Of a stretch of 64,000 nucleotides of DNA, positions 47,694 through 59,252 are shown in pieces. The translations under genes and the position numbers were made by a program. Under the pieces are notes generated by a model that ran no database searches, was not told where the DNA came from, and was given only the letters and a program-made list of their open reading frames with translations. How positions within the stretch are numbered: the stretch's first letter is position 1; each line of letters begins with the position of its first letter. Source of the stretch: Artocarpus heterophyllus (Eukaryota; Streptophyta; Magnoliopsida; Rosales; Moraceae); contig CM046330.1 of assembly GCA_025403435.1 (NCBI GenBank), positions 23,323,859 through 23,387,858 on the forward strand. Reading direction: 5' to 3'.

Positions 47694-48350
47694 ATAGGGT
47701 TGTGCTAAGCATAATCCAGGCCCGTGATGACCTGGAGTCAAAAAGGCCTAGCCGGTTCAGTCCGACATGACTTTTTTGACATCTTTATTTGTGATGCCCA
47801 ATACCAAGAGTGTCCTCGAGCATTTTTTTTTTCAATTGAAAACAAGTCCTATATATGAGTAGTGTAGGATTAAGTTTTCACCTTTTTATTTTAGCATGAG
47901 GCGATGGACACCTTTTACGTCCCTCATTATTCATACATTATTATATCATGCTCACATATGCAACAATCCTATGTTGTTCCTTTCCTTTGCCTTTTTAATT
48001 TTACTTTTATCTTTTATTTTTGTCTGCTTGTTCCTGAAATGATTACACAACATGGCAAATTTTTGTGCTAAAATTGAGATTTAGGGAAATTTTTAGAATA
48101 GTTTAATAACAACCATAATTCTCAATAATTATCATGATGAAATCTATGCTATGTAAAATACATGGTAATTTTTTTTGTTGATCAATTGGAGCGTTATATG
48201 TAATATTCACAAATTGAGACCCTATCCTAATTCTACAATCACAATTATGCCATATCTCTAATTAACTCTTTCTTCTTTGGCTCTGATTTTTTTTTATTTT
48301 TTTTATCAAAATAGTTTGGCTTTGAAAGTTTGCCTTATATGATGTCAAAA

Positions 48351-48412
48351 TAAATAATAATAATAATAATAATAATAATTATAATATAGTAGTAGTAGTA
48401 GTAGTAATAATA
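48351..48412. repeat. (AAT)n/(AGT)n compound microsatellite
   Basis: About ten AAT/TAA units followed by six AGT units, then more AAT-type units. Confidence 0.9.
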
Positions 48413-48570
48413 AGAATAATATTATGCTCCAAACAAAATGTTTTTGTAGTAGGCTATAAAATAATCAAAAAAAATTTTGAACCAGAATTAATATTGCTTT
48501 TTTTTTTGAAGGGAATAGAATTAATATTTATGAACCATCAAAGTTTCATTCAAACATTGAATTATTTAGA

Positions 48571-49142
48571 GTGCGTTTGATTGAAGTATTCTTTGGACTC
48601 AATGAACTCAAAATTGGATTCGAGTATCAAGAATCCTTTGGATATGTGTTTGTTTCCCTCGAAATCTGAATCAAATCAAATGAGTATCAAGAATCTAAGT
48701 TTTTAGAGTTTTGATCCTCCTAAACTCTTGATACTCGGATATCTTTGTAACAGTTAAAGCTGAAATTCTCTCTTTTATATTTGTGGAAAAAAATATAACT
48801 TCCTCATTTGATATCCAATTGAGATGATTCTTTTTTCATTATGTTTCTAGTAAAGAGGGGAATAAATTAAGGTTCATTTGTATTTTTTTAAGATAAATAA
48901 TATTAAGATTTTATTAGATTAGTTAATAAATCAAAAAACTTTTTTTACTACCTCTCCAAACACAAATTTCAATTTTATTCCATATTCGGAGTAAAACTTA
49001 AATGTACATCTAAACATTAATTCAGATAACAATTCAAATCACTAAATCAAATCCTAATTCAAATCACGAATTCAAATCCTAATTCAAATCACATGACTTA
49101 AATCAAATCATAAATTTGAATCCATTTACCAAACGGACCATT
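48571..49142. mobile_element. Possible non-autonomous DNA transposon
   Basis: The left end GTGCGTTTGATTGAAG and the complement of the right end, GGTCCGTTTGGTAAATGG, are partly inverted copies. Near the right end AATTCAAATC is repeated several times in a short array (49020-49110). This style of CGTTTGG terminus is common in plant MITEs. The ends are imperfect and no target duplication is evident. Confidence 0.3.
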
Positions 49143-50233
49143 AGTAACCTAAAAACAAAAAGAAAGCATACAAAACATAATTAATTAACTTCATTACCAA
49201 ATAGGACCAAAAATAGGAGCTCATTCCCAAAAAACCTGAACATTATTAAAGTCAAATTTAAGCAAACTTGGCCTGATCAACAAGTTCATCACACAAAGAT
49301 GTGCATCAATAGATGCTATGATGATATTAAGATAGAAACAACATACTAAACTTTGACAAATTTTAGGTAGTTTAGATGCCCATCTGATTGAGTTTTTGCC
49401 TCTCTTCGATGTGGAAAAATAATAGCTAGACACCATCTTGTTCTAGCTACAAAATATCTACATTTTTTATTATTGTTTTATGTCTGACTATTTTGGAATA
49501 CTAACATCTTTTACGTCTTAGCTCAACATTTCTCCGTAATTTTAACTTTATTATTTCAGAAAAGAAAGAAATTTGTCTTGGGTACAACAGCTTTACTTGC
49601 ATCCATATCTTTCGTCACATATTGCTCAATTTGCAAGTTTTTTCATATCCCTCTTTTTCCATTTTCAAATTATTGTTAAAAGCCACAAGGTCTACTTGGC
49701 TAAACCAAAACTGAAATGGGCATGTGGTCTAGAGAAAGCTTAAGCTTAAATTTGAGATGAGTCCCAGTTCCTTAGAATGAGAGAAAAACCATATCTTTAG
49801 AAAAGTGAATGATACATTACAAAACAAATCCTTTCTTGTTAGCCCATGTCACATTTTTGTCTGTAAGTCAGAAAATTTATGACATATTAATATACTAAAA
49901 TTAAACATAGTCAAAACAGTTTCCAAACGAAATTTAATAAGGCATTTCCAAATGGAAAATTTCCAAACCAAAATTTGGAGAGGATTTGATTCAGTTAGAT
50001 CCAATATACTATTCCTCTAATTTTATCCTCACCTTCAACTTCTACAAAAGCAATTGAAAATGAAAATAATTTCTCTTTTCTAGTTGGGAAAAAAATATTA
50101 TATTACACACACATGCCAAATTCAACTTAAGAACTACTCAAAATAGTCAACAGATTCCAAAAATCACAAATTTAGTTGCTAAGAACTCAAATAAGAGTAA
50201 TTGGGAAAAAAACTAAGATTTCACATTGCATTC

Positions 50234-50501
50234 TATTGGATTGTATAGTTATATGTTGGATTGTATAGTTCTCGTAGAAAGCTTATTACTAACCGGCTAT
50301 ACAGCCTGCATATGATTAGTTAGAAAAGTTTTATTTTGGGCTCCTTGCATTATGTGATTGACAGCTTTGGGTAGTTTCCTTTTTTGTATGATTTGATTAG
50401 ATAGTTCTTATTTTTGTAACCTAGAACAGTCCATATATTGCAATGTACAATTTCATTCAATCAATAAGAAAAACAGGGAAATTTATCCTTGTTTTGTGTC
50501 A
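50234..50501 (+). mobile_element. 5' LTR of short-LTR copia element 3
   Basis: 268 bp, homologous to 57276-57545. Starts TATTGG (TG changed to TA) and ends TGTCA. The flanking CATTC (50229-50233) is matched exactly by CATTC at 57546-57550, so the element is complete with a 5-bp target duplication. TGGTACCAAAGC (50502-50513), an altered initiator-Met primer-binding site, follows at once. Confidence 0.9.
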
Positions 50502-50775
50502 TGGTACCAAAGCTTAGGCTCTTTCTAGGATTGAAGACTTTGGCCTTCATGGCCTTTCTTTTTGTTTTCTTTCACTCTATTTTCTAAAGACAAAAAAATG
50601 GAGTATTTTTTCAGCCCTTGCTCTATTTTTCTAAAAACAAAATAGAGTGTTTTCTAAGTTTCTATCAACTTGTGGCCTTCAATGCCCCTATTAATCAATC
50701 ACAGCCTTCATTGTTGTGTAAATCTCCTTTATAAATCCCAAGTTTTTTCTCCTACTATTTTTCCCGTTTTCCACC

Positions 50776-51006
50776 ATGTTTGAAAGCACTACATCAAACA
50801 ATTCTGGCTAGACAGAGGAAGTGAATTCAACCCAGATGATAGGCAATTTGCAGAATATTCGGGCTACCTATAGGCTGAATGAGAAAAATTATCTCAAATG
50901 GTCTCAATTTGTCTGAACATACCAAGGGCAAAGGAAGGCTAAGCCATATTCTAGAGACAAGGCCCGAAAAGGGAGATCCAATGTTTGAAGTATGGGATGA
51001 AGCTGA
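50776..51006 (+). pseudogene. Copia element 3 gag, N-terminal part
   Basis: An ATG at 50776 starts MFESTTSNNSG and then hits a stop. Later words are typical of plant copia gag (LNEKNYLKWSQFV, then after a frameshift LETRPEKGDPMFEVWDEA). It is interrupted at 51006 by a 2-kb solo LTR and continues at 53042. Confidence 0.8.
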
Positions 51007-53036
51007 CGTTAGACATGTATACCCTAAGGAGTAAAAATGTAATATGTTTTTAGAGACATTATTATCAATAAAGAATTTATTCATTTATATATACCAAATC
51101 TTGTCATCTTTACATTCATATTTGTTGAATGTATGTTAAGCAAACAGTAGTCTGAGACTGTCAGTCTAAGCCTTAAGAATTGGGCATATGATGGACTGAT
51201 TATGTGGAAGACACGATTCTTAAAGAGATGGTCTAAAACATATGATCCGCAATCGAGGGAATAAATTTGGGCGCTATATTCATGTCAAAATTGTTATGTT
51301 GTCTATATCCCATTTAGGGAGATGGTTTGTCTTAACCATCGGAGTTGGACTCCGTGAATAAAAACATTGGTATGTTGTCATAGGAGACGATGCGTTGGAT
51401 CGGGACATAAAGTGAATTGATTTGGATTAATAATTCTGTCTCGGCAAATCGATTCACTTTAGACAGTCATTTGTATTATATCTTAATCCTGAGATGAATA
51501 GTGGGCCTGTTGTCTTGACTTGTGTCTTTTGATGTGCCAAAGGGTGACACCCACATCTCAATAGTGGTATGCATGCCGGTACGTTGGAGGCATGACTCTT
51601 GATAGCGTAGACTTATTATTCATAGATATGGAATCCATAGCTCCTCTTTAGGAGTAATGATATCCTCTTATATGCGTTGTCCTGTAATTGGAAAACTGGA
51701 GCGCTCAACCATTTGGATACATAGGTGTAACCAAATAGTATACTATCTTTGGATAGTAAGTTTTCTAATGGTGAGATAATGGAACGTAAGATAAAAATAA
51801 TCGGAAAGGTAAGATAGAACTTGTCCTTAAGCCGATTATGGATTATCATATGGGGATACGATACATTATGATATGTCATGGAAACTTAGCTACACGGGCT
51901 TCGTAATTCTATAAAGTTCGAGAGTGCAGCTCCAAGCTTTTAGTGGAGTAGCGTTGGAGTTGATAATTGTGAAATGTATATCTGGGATTTTGGGTTTCAT
52001 AATTATCATGAGCTTGAACGTTATAGGTCCATTTTGGTCCCCTTTACTAGCTCACAAAAATCCTGTAACGACACGACGTGCCTTTCCAATAATTGGTGAC
52101 TTATGTCAGATTTATCAGATTGGTTTAAAATTTGAAAGAATTAAATAATTCATGTCTGTTTATCGGTTGAATTAATTTTGTAAGAAATTAATTTAAGATA
52201 AACTTGTTGAATTATTGGGATCAGATAATTCTTGTCTGTTTATCGATTGATTTAATTTTGGATAAATTAGATCAAGATAAACTTATAGAATTATTGTGAA
52301 TTGATTTATTTTCTTAGAGATTATCTTGATAAAGTTTGTTTTGATAAGATAACTTCTCTATTGGGTTATTTGAATCAAAACTGAGACATTATCCTATAGA
52401 ATCTCGGGTGGAAAATAAAAGATTCACGGAGATATTTGCACGGGAGTTTGACCTGCCAAATGATGTGTTTGGCCTGTCGATGGGGCCTGTTCGGCCTGCC
52501 GATCAGGATGTTTGGCCTACCGATCAACGAGAGATAAGATTATGCATTTTCACGCGGATCTTATCAGATATTAATCCGAACTTGATTTTGTTTCGAGTTT
52601 TTGAGACCTAATCTGATAAGGACTGACCAATAGCTATAAAAAAGAGAGTGAGTCTCATGATTTACTCATATCAATTAAGAGATTAAGAGTGATACTCTTC
52701 TGGTGAGCATCTAAAAACTCCCTGGGAGCTTTCATTCATAAATCACAAACATTAGCTTTGGGTTCTCTCTATTGGTTGGAAGGAGAGTCACCGGTGGAAG
52801 AGCTGTACGTGTGAGTCCACACTCACTCCGGTTGTGGATAGAGAATAGCAAAGAAGACCAGTTGGTTGAGGCTCTTCTGGAACGTTACTTCTCTTCACAC
52901 GTTGCAGAGGTTCTTTGGCACAAAAAGGTTAGTAAGATCTGTCTAATTTATACATATAACATGGCAAACTTGTGTTTTGGAAACTACTCTGATATATAAA
53001 TTTTTAAAATTCCGCTATGCATTCTTTTTCCAACAG
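51007..53036 (+). mobile_element. Solo LTR E of the Tork-like family nested in copia element 3 gag
   Basis: Reverse-complement orientation relative to solo LTR A; 2030 bp, starting CGTTAGACATG (first T changed to C) and ending TCCAACA. Flanks GCTGA (51002-51006) and GCTA (53037-53040) are a target duplication from which one G has been lost on the right. Removing the LTR and one repeat restores the host gag frame. GC-rich palindromic motifs lie at 52440-52535. It is closely similar to solo LTR A. Confidence 0.92.
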
Positions 53037-53760
53037 CTAATTCAATGATTATCTCATGGCTGTGGGACTCGATGGATCCAACCAAAAGTGATACTTGCAT
53101 GTTCTTGACAATTGCAAAGAAAATTTGGGACTTTGTTCACCGAACTTATTCAAAAGCTTGTGATGCATCCCAAGTGTACAAGATCAAGGTGAAAATAAGT
53201 GCAACCAAGCAAGGAGGCAAAACAGTGATAGAATATGCTAATCAACTAATGTACTTGTGGCAGGAACTCGATTGTTATCAAGTATTTGAGATGAAATGCC
53301 CAAATGACGTTGCTATTTTGAAGAATTTATTAAGAAAGACCGGTTGTATGATTTTCTAGCTTGAATTAACTCTAAATTTGATCAGGTTAGAGTGTAGATT
53401 CTCAACAAGGAGGAAACACCCTCATTTGAAGAGTCTATCTCTCTAATTCAGGCAAAAGAAAGTCGAAGGGATATAATGCTTGAACCAAAAACTCTAGAAG
53501 GATTAGACTTGGTGTCAAAGATTGAACATCTTTAGATACAAGAAAGAGGAAAGGTAGACCTGTCAAGATTCTCAAGGAAAAACACCTGAGAGGGTTAGTG
53601 GAGAGATAACAAGGACAATTTATGGTGCACCTACTTCAAAAGACCGAGGCACACCAAGGAGAATTGCTAGAAGTTGAATTGAAAACTATCAAGCAAAGAA
53701 TGGGGAAATCGAGGAGGACAGTAGAAATCACTGGGAGGATAATAGAGATATCAGGTTCAT
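53037..53760 (+). pseudogene. Copia element 3 gag, C-terminal part
   Basis: From 53045 the frame reads SWLWDSMDPTKSDTCMF and the RTYSKACDASQVYKIKV helix region, to a stop at 53359 after the LWQELDCYQ motif. Beyond lie remains of the zinc-knuckle area near 53625-53670 (CTYFKRPRHTKENC, where a family member would have CX2CX4HX4C, so one Cys is altered). Several stops. Confidence 0.85.
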
Positions 53761-56700
53761 TTGACTAAGCAAACCAATCAAAAGGAAGGGCAGGAGAAAA
53801 AAGGGCCTAACAGTAAGGAGATCGAGAGACTTAGAGACCTACTATGATCTCTTGGGAAGAACATAGCTACATGTTTATTAGCATTTTTAGGTAAGACTCC
53901 ATTTTCCTTTAGTTTACATGCCTTAGATAAGTGTTTTACGAACTCTTGAATAGTTGACTTAGGCGCCACCGATCACACCCATACTCACAATATTTCAAAA
54001 CCTACACTCATGCCCTAGTAATAGGAAAATTGTAGTAGCAAATGGTTCTCTAGCTACAATTGCAGGATTATGAGACATTTATGTGACACCTTCTCTGATC
54101 CTTAAAGATGTCCTCTATGTACCAAAACTATTAGCACATCTTCTTTCAATTCAAAAGCTTATAGAAGATATGAAATGTTGTGCAATATTTCATCCTTCCT
54201 ATTGTGTTTTTTAGGACTAGGGCTTAGGAAGGAAGATTGGACTTGCTAAGGAAAGGAATGGTCTCTATTATCTTGAAGCACCAAGTCCCTCAAAGAGAGT
54301 CATGAATAATCTGTAATTTTTATTTCTTAGTTCTTCCAATAAAGATGCTATTTGACTTTACCACCTTCATTTTGGTTGTCCATCTTTTTGAGTTTTAAAT
54401 GTCATGTTTCCTTCTTTGTTTAAAGGATTGAGTATTATAGATTTTCATTGTGATATTTGTGAACTTGCAAAACATACTTGTGTACCCTTTCCTATTAGTA
54501 ATAAAAAATTTCACATTTGTTTGATTTGATTCATAGCAATGGCCATCCACAATTCCAAATATTTTAGGGTCTCCTTGGTTTGTTTCTCTAATTGATGATT
54601 ATACTAGGGTTACATGGATATTTTTACTCAAGCAAAAATCTAATGTCAATGGTGTCATTCCAAACTTTCAATCTATGATTCAAAACTAATTTGGGGTAAT
54701 GATAAAAAGTTTTAGGTCTCACAATGCAAAAGACTACTTCAACACAAATTTGTCCCCTTATTTCCAAAAAGAAGGTATCATCCATATGTCATCTTGAAAT
54801 AGCTCACCACAACAAAATGTGGTTACAGAGAGAAAAAAGGCCACTTACTTAACACTGCCGAGCATTGTTATTTCAAGGGAATGTTCCTAAATCCTATTGG
54901 GAAGAAGCTGTTCTTACTGCAACATACCTGATAAATAAACTACCCTTACAAACATTAGATTTCAAAACTCCCATGGAAGTGTTTGCCAAGTTTTATCCAC
55001 ATTTTAACATGTCAAATGGTCTCATACCTAGAGTCTTTGGTTGTACTTCTTTTGTTCTGTTCACAACCAACATAGAGGAAAATTAGACCCCAGAGCAATT
55101 AAGTGTGTGTTTCTCGGTTATTCATCCACACAGAAAGGGTATAGTGCTATCACCCTCCTTTTAGTAAATTCTACACATCTACAGATGTCATTTTTACTGA
55201 TAATCAACCATACTTCTTAGAGTCTTACCTTCAGGGAGAGATTTCACGCATGAAGGATACAAAATTTTGGTGATCTTGGTTCCTTTGGTTCTCTTGATAT
55301 TTCTTCCTCTGCCCCATCATCTTCTACTAATAAATAGATTAAGTTAGTGTCCATTCTAGCCTCTGTCTCAGAACCAACATCCACTCTAGATTCAATTCCT
55401 GAATCTATGACTATTCCCACAACTGTTTGAATTTATGACTCTAATAGGTTTCTTCAAGTGTATTCAAGAAAACTAGCTATTCCTAACCTAACGAAAGTCC
55501 CAAATTCCATGTTGAGTTATGAAAATGAAAAAATGGTAAGTTCTAATCACTCCTTGCATATACACTCTATTGTAACATAGAAAGATGATTCTGATCATCC
55601 AATTGTTGTTAGAAAAGGTACCTAAGAATGCACAAAGCAACTTTTATACCCTTTGTCACACTATGTCTCACTTAAACGTCTGTCACCACTTAAAAAAAAA
55701 GTCATTGTAAGCTTAAACATTGTCTCTCTCCCAAACACTCTATTTGAGGCATTGTTAAAAATGAATGGAGAAATGCCATGATAGAAGAAATGGCTGCCCT
55801 CGAAAAAAAATAAGGCTTAGGAGATTGCTGACAAGCCCAAGGGGAAGAATCCAGTTGGTTGCAAATGGATCTTTACTTTGAAATATAGGGCTGATAGTTC
55901 TCTTAAAAGGTATAAAGCAAAATTGGTGGCTAAAGGCTATGCCCATACATATGGAGTCGATTATCAAGAGATGTTTGTTCCAGTGGCAAAGATGAACAAT
56001 ATAAGAATCCTACTATCCCCAGTAGCACATTTCAATTGGTAGATTCAACAGCATGATGTCAAGAACGCTTTTTTTGCATAGAGCCTTAGAAGAAGAAATT
56101 TACAAGAGCATCCCATCGGGCTTTGAAGAAAAATAAACAACCAATAAATTATGTAGATTGAGAAAAGCTCTATGCGGGCTTAAGCAATTACTTAGAGCCT
56201 TGTTCAAAAGATTTGCTAGGGTAATGAAGGCAACAAGATATAGACAGAGCCAAGGAGATCATACTCTTTTGATCAAACATTCAACAACAGGGGCATGACA
56301 GCCCTTTTTGTATACGTTGATGATATCATTGTCACTGGGAATGTGAGGAGGAGACACAAGCCATAAAGTGGGGTTTGATTATAGAATTTGTGATCAAGGA
56401 GCTGGGAAGACTAAAATACTTCCTTGGAATCAAAGTTTCTTACTCGATATAGGGAATAATCATCTCACAGTAGAAGTGTGTAATAGATCTCTTAAGGAAA
56501 ACAGGAAAACTAGCTTGTAAACTGGCAGCTACACCTATTGAGCCAAATCAGAAACTTTGGGAGGCAAAATAAGAGCTAACCATTGATAAGGAGATGTATT
56601 AGAGTTTAGTGGGAAAACTTATCTATCTTGCTAATACTCGATCGGACATAGCATATTCAGTAGGTGTGATTAGTCAGTTCACGCATGATCCAAGGGAATC

Positions 56701-57270
56701 ACATCTACAATCTGCTTATCGAGTGTTGCACTACTTAAAAGGTTGTATAGGAAAAAGAGTTCTATTCAAAAGAAACAATGACCTCACACTGGAAGCGTGT
56801 ACTGATGTAGACTATACAAGATCTATAGTCGATAAGAGATCAACATCTGGCTATTGCATGTTCCTTGGTGGCAATTTGGTAACTTAGAGAAGCAAAAAAT
56901 AGAATGTGGTGGCCAAGTCTAGTGCAAAATTAGAGTTTACGGCATTGGCTCAAGGATTGTACGAATTGTTGTGGCCCAAGATCATTCTAGATAGTTTGAG
57001 GATCAAGTGGGAAGGACCTATGAAACTATACTGTGATAATAAATCAGCAATTAACATTGCTCATAACCCCATACAGTATGATAGGACAAAGCATATAGAG
57101 ATCAATAGACACTTCATCAAGGAAAAACTAGAAGAGGGGTTAGTCTGCATGCCTTATGTCCCTTCAGGAGGTCAATTGGTAGATGTTTTAATGAAGGGGC
57201 TAAATAGTACGGCCTTTGATGAGATCATTTCCAAGCTGGGAATGGAAGACATCTATTCTCCAGCTTTAGA
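53761..57270 (+). pseudogene. Copia element 3 pol (protease, integrase, RT, RNase H)
   Basis: Domain order is canonical on the plus strand: a protease site VDLGATDHTH near 53955-53985 (Ser of DSGA changed to Leu); the integrase core around 54560-55090, including YWEEAVLTATYLINKLP; RT from ~55840 (NPVGCKWIFTLKYRADS type) through YVDDIIVTG near 56315-56340; RNase H with GKLIYLANTRSDIAYSVGVI (56612-56671), STSGYCMFLGG and the KHIEINRHFIKEKL box (57089-57130). At least ten in-frame stops or shifts. It ends six to ten bases before the purine tract AGAAGGAG and the 3' LTR. Confidence 0.9.
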
Positions 57271-57275
57271 AGGAG

Positions 57276-57545
57276 TGTTGAATTGTACAACTGTATGTTG
57301 GATTATACAGTTGTCATAGGAAGCTTATTACTAACTTGCTATACAACCTATATAGGATTAGTTAGGAAAGTTTTATTTTTGGCCTCCATGTATTATGGGA
57401 TTGACAGCTTTGGGTAGTTTCTTGTTTTGTATGATTTGATTAGGTAGTTTCCTATTTTTTTAACCTATAATACTCTATATATTGCGATGTACAATTTCAT
57501 TCAATCAATAAGAAATATAGAGAAATTCATCCCTGTTTTATGCCA
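57276..57545 (+). mobile_element. 3' LTR of copia element 3
   Basis: TGTTGAATTG...TATGCCACA, 270 bp, preceded by the polypurine tract AGAAGGAG (57268-57275) and followed by the CATTC target duplication. Numerous differences from the 5' LTR fit an old insertion. Confidence 0.92.
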
Positions 57546-57550
57546 CATTC

Positions 57551-58089
57551 ATTTAGTATAACATAGAAGTAGAAATCAAAACTAGCTAACTTCCAATTTT
57601 TATTGGCTAGTAACTTATGGGCTTTATATATTATTTTATTTTGTGTTGCTACTCTACAGCAGCTTGTTCATTTGGCTTAGATGATTTTTTTCCTTATTCA
57701 TCCAAGAGGAAAAAGATTAAAAAAAGGCTTGTGTATGAGTTGTTTCACTTGCATGACATTGGTTAAGTCTGTGAATGAAGGGCAATCTTGTGACGCTTAA
57801 AAATTTTTCCAAGCTTGCCACAACCAAACCACTTGTAGAAAATACTTTTTGCTTTAGAACTCTAGTGAAGCACTCATTTTTCAATGATTATCTTGCATAG
57901 AATCTTCTTTTGGATGTCAAATTTGTCGTCAAGTTCAACCCAAAAAGCTACAAAAAGACTCTAATTTAGTATAGAAAGGAGAAAAAGCTAGAGATAAAGA
58001 AGGGAGGGGAAGTTGGTTGATCCTTACACTTGTGAGGGCATTTATGCATTGAAAGTTTGGGAATAAAACAAAAGAGACTTTTCCAAGAG
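57551..58089. other. Intergenic DNA between copia element 3 and the Tat-like region
   Basis: AT-rich; I see no gene or clear repeat. Base composition becomes more GC-rich from about 58.1 kb, which suggests the edge of the next element. Confidence 0.45.
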
Positions 58090-59237
58090 TTATTTGCTAC
58101 AAGAAACTCCACCCAAGTTGCTACCACCTTCCTTTCTGTTGATGCCTTACTGTCGATCAATATTATGTTGGCTATGCACAGTGGTCGGACTACCTATCTT
58201 TCTCATCTTGGATGTCAGGAGGACCTACAAGAAGAGAGAATGCCTTGGAGGTCAAGGGGACACTAGTGTGGTGCCGGTCGAGGGCTATTCGATGCTCAAA
58301 TCAGGTACCTATTCGGCCAAGAATGAGACTAAGGTTAGGTATGAGGGAGTCCATCTACCTTGAGGGTGGAGTTAATGCTCTTATTTATAATGCTTTACAT
58401 GGATCGAGCGTAGGGGGCCTGCCTCGTGATCCTAGTGCAACATACTATGGTGTTAGGATGGTAGGTGGCATGTGTCATAATCCTAGAAGGTGAACAATCT
58501 TCCATCTAAAGGCTGTAATAAGGCCATGTGTTAGCCTTGGGAATGGGTTGTTACTTGGCCTCAACCATATCTATTTGACCTAAGCATGCGTTTTTCTCGA
58601 GGAGGTGACATATTAAGTAGCGGTCAAAGGAGGCCCCGAAGACTCCTTAGGAAAGTGTGCCGATCAATAGAGAGTTGTGTGAACTCCAAGGATGACTTCT
58701 ATCCAAGTAAGGTGGTGGGATAGTCTAGGTTAGCTCCTCGGGAAGAGTGCTAAGCATACCCTCAATAGTAGCCCCCCAATGCACTTGTTCAGTACTTGGC
58801 CAGGTGACACTCTACTCGAGCGGGGGTTGGTCGATTGATATGGTCCTCAGGTATAGTTCTTGGGATCAAGGGATCCCAAAGGCCCTTTGAGGTGATTTGT
58901 CATAAGTGAGGCTTCAATCATCAGGCTCAACTAACACGTGTTAGCTTGCTATTAGCTGCTTCCTTGATGAATGTAATCATTGTAACTCTTTGTATTCTAT
59001 GTTTTCTCTTCATTATAAATAAGGGAAGTCCCCTCTTATTCACTTTGCTTACGATTTTCCTAGAGCTCATATTAAGTTGCCAAATAGAACTCAACTTTGC
59101 TCACTTCTAACCCGAGAACCTTTACTCACTCCAAACCCAAATAGGTAAGTTCTAAGCATAAGAATAAGTGATGTAAGCGATTCCTAGAACTGATCAGTTA
59201 ACATCTTTTGGTAAGATGAAAGTATTGTGTTCGACCA
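58090..59237 (+). mobile_element. Tat-like Ty3-gypsy LTR (left limit uncertain)
   Basis: Non-coding and GC-richer than the flanks. Contains AGTAGCCCCCCAATGC (near 58768), a phrase like those in plant Tat LTRs, then TGTAATCATTGTAACTC and a TATA-type CATTATAAATAAGGG (near 59012) in plus orientation. It ends about 59237 (TTCGACCA). The left end could not be fixed, and no partner LTR is in the window. If it belongs to the minus-strand pol to the right, its orientation is unexpected (see findings). Confidence 0.5.
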
Positions 59238-59252
59238 TTTGACACCCATGGA
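59238..59252 (+). other. Possible primer-binding site of the Tat-like element
   Basis: TTTGACACCCATGG follows the LTR-like end. Plant Ty3-gypsy elements often have TTTGGCGCC plus a short tail at this place, so this is a plausible but altered match. Confidence 0.3.

Larger units (their letters stand above)
47694..50228. other. Intergenic DNA between two retrotransposons
   Basis: No gene recognised. Contains a trinucleotide microsatellite (48351-48412) and a possible DNA transposon (48571-49142), listed separately. The rest is AT-rich unique-looking sequence. Confidence 0.5.

Noticed and set aside
58057..58493. Three overlapping plus-strand ORFs of 69-93 codons
   Set aside because: They overlap each other in different frames in GC-richer LTR-like DNA and show no recognisable motif.
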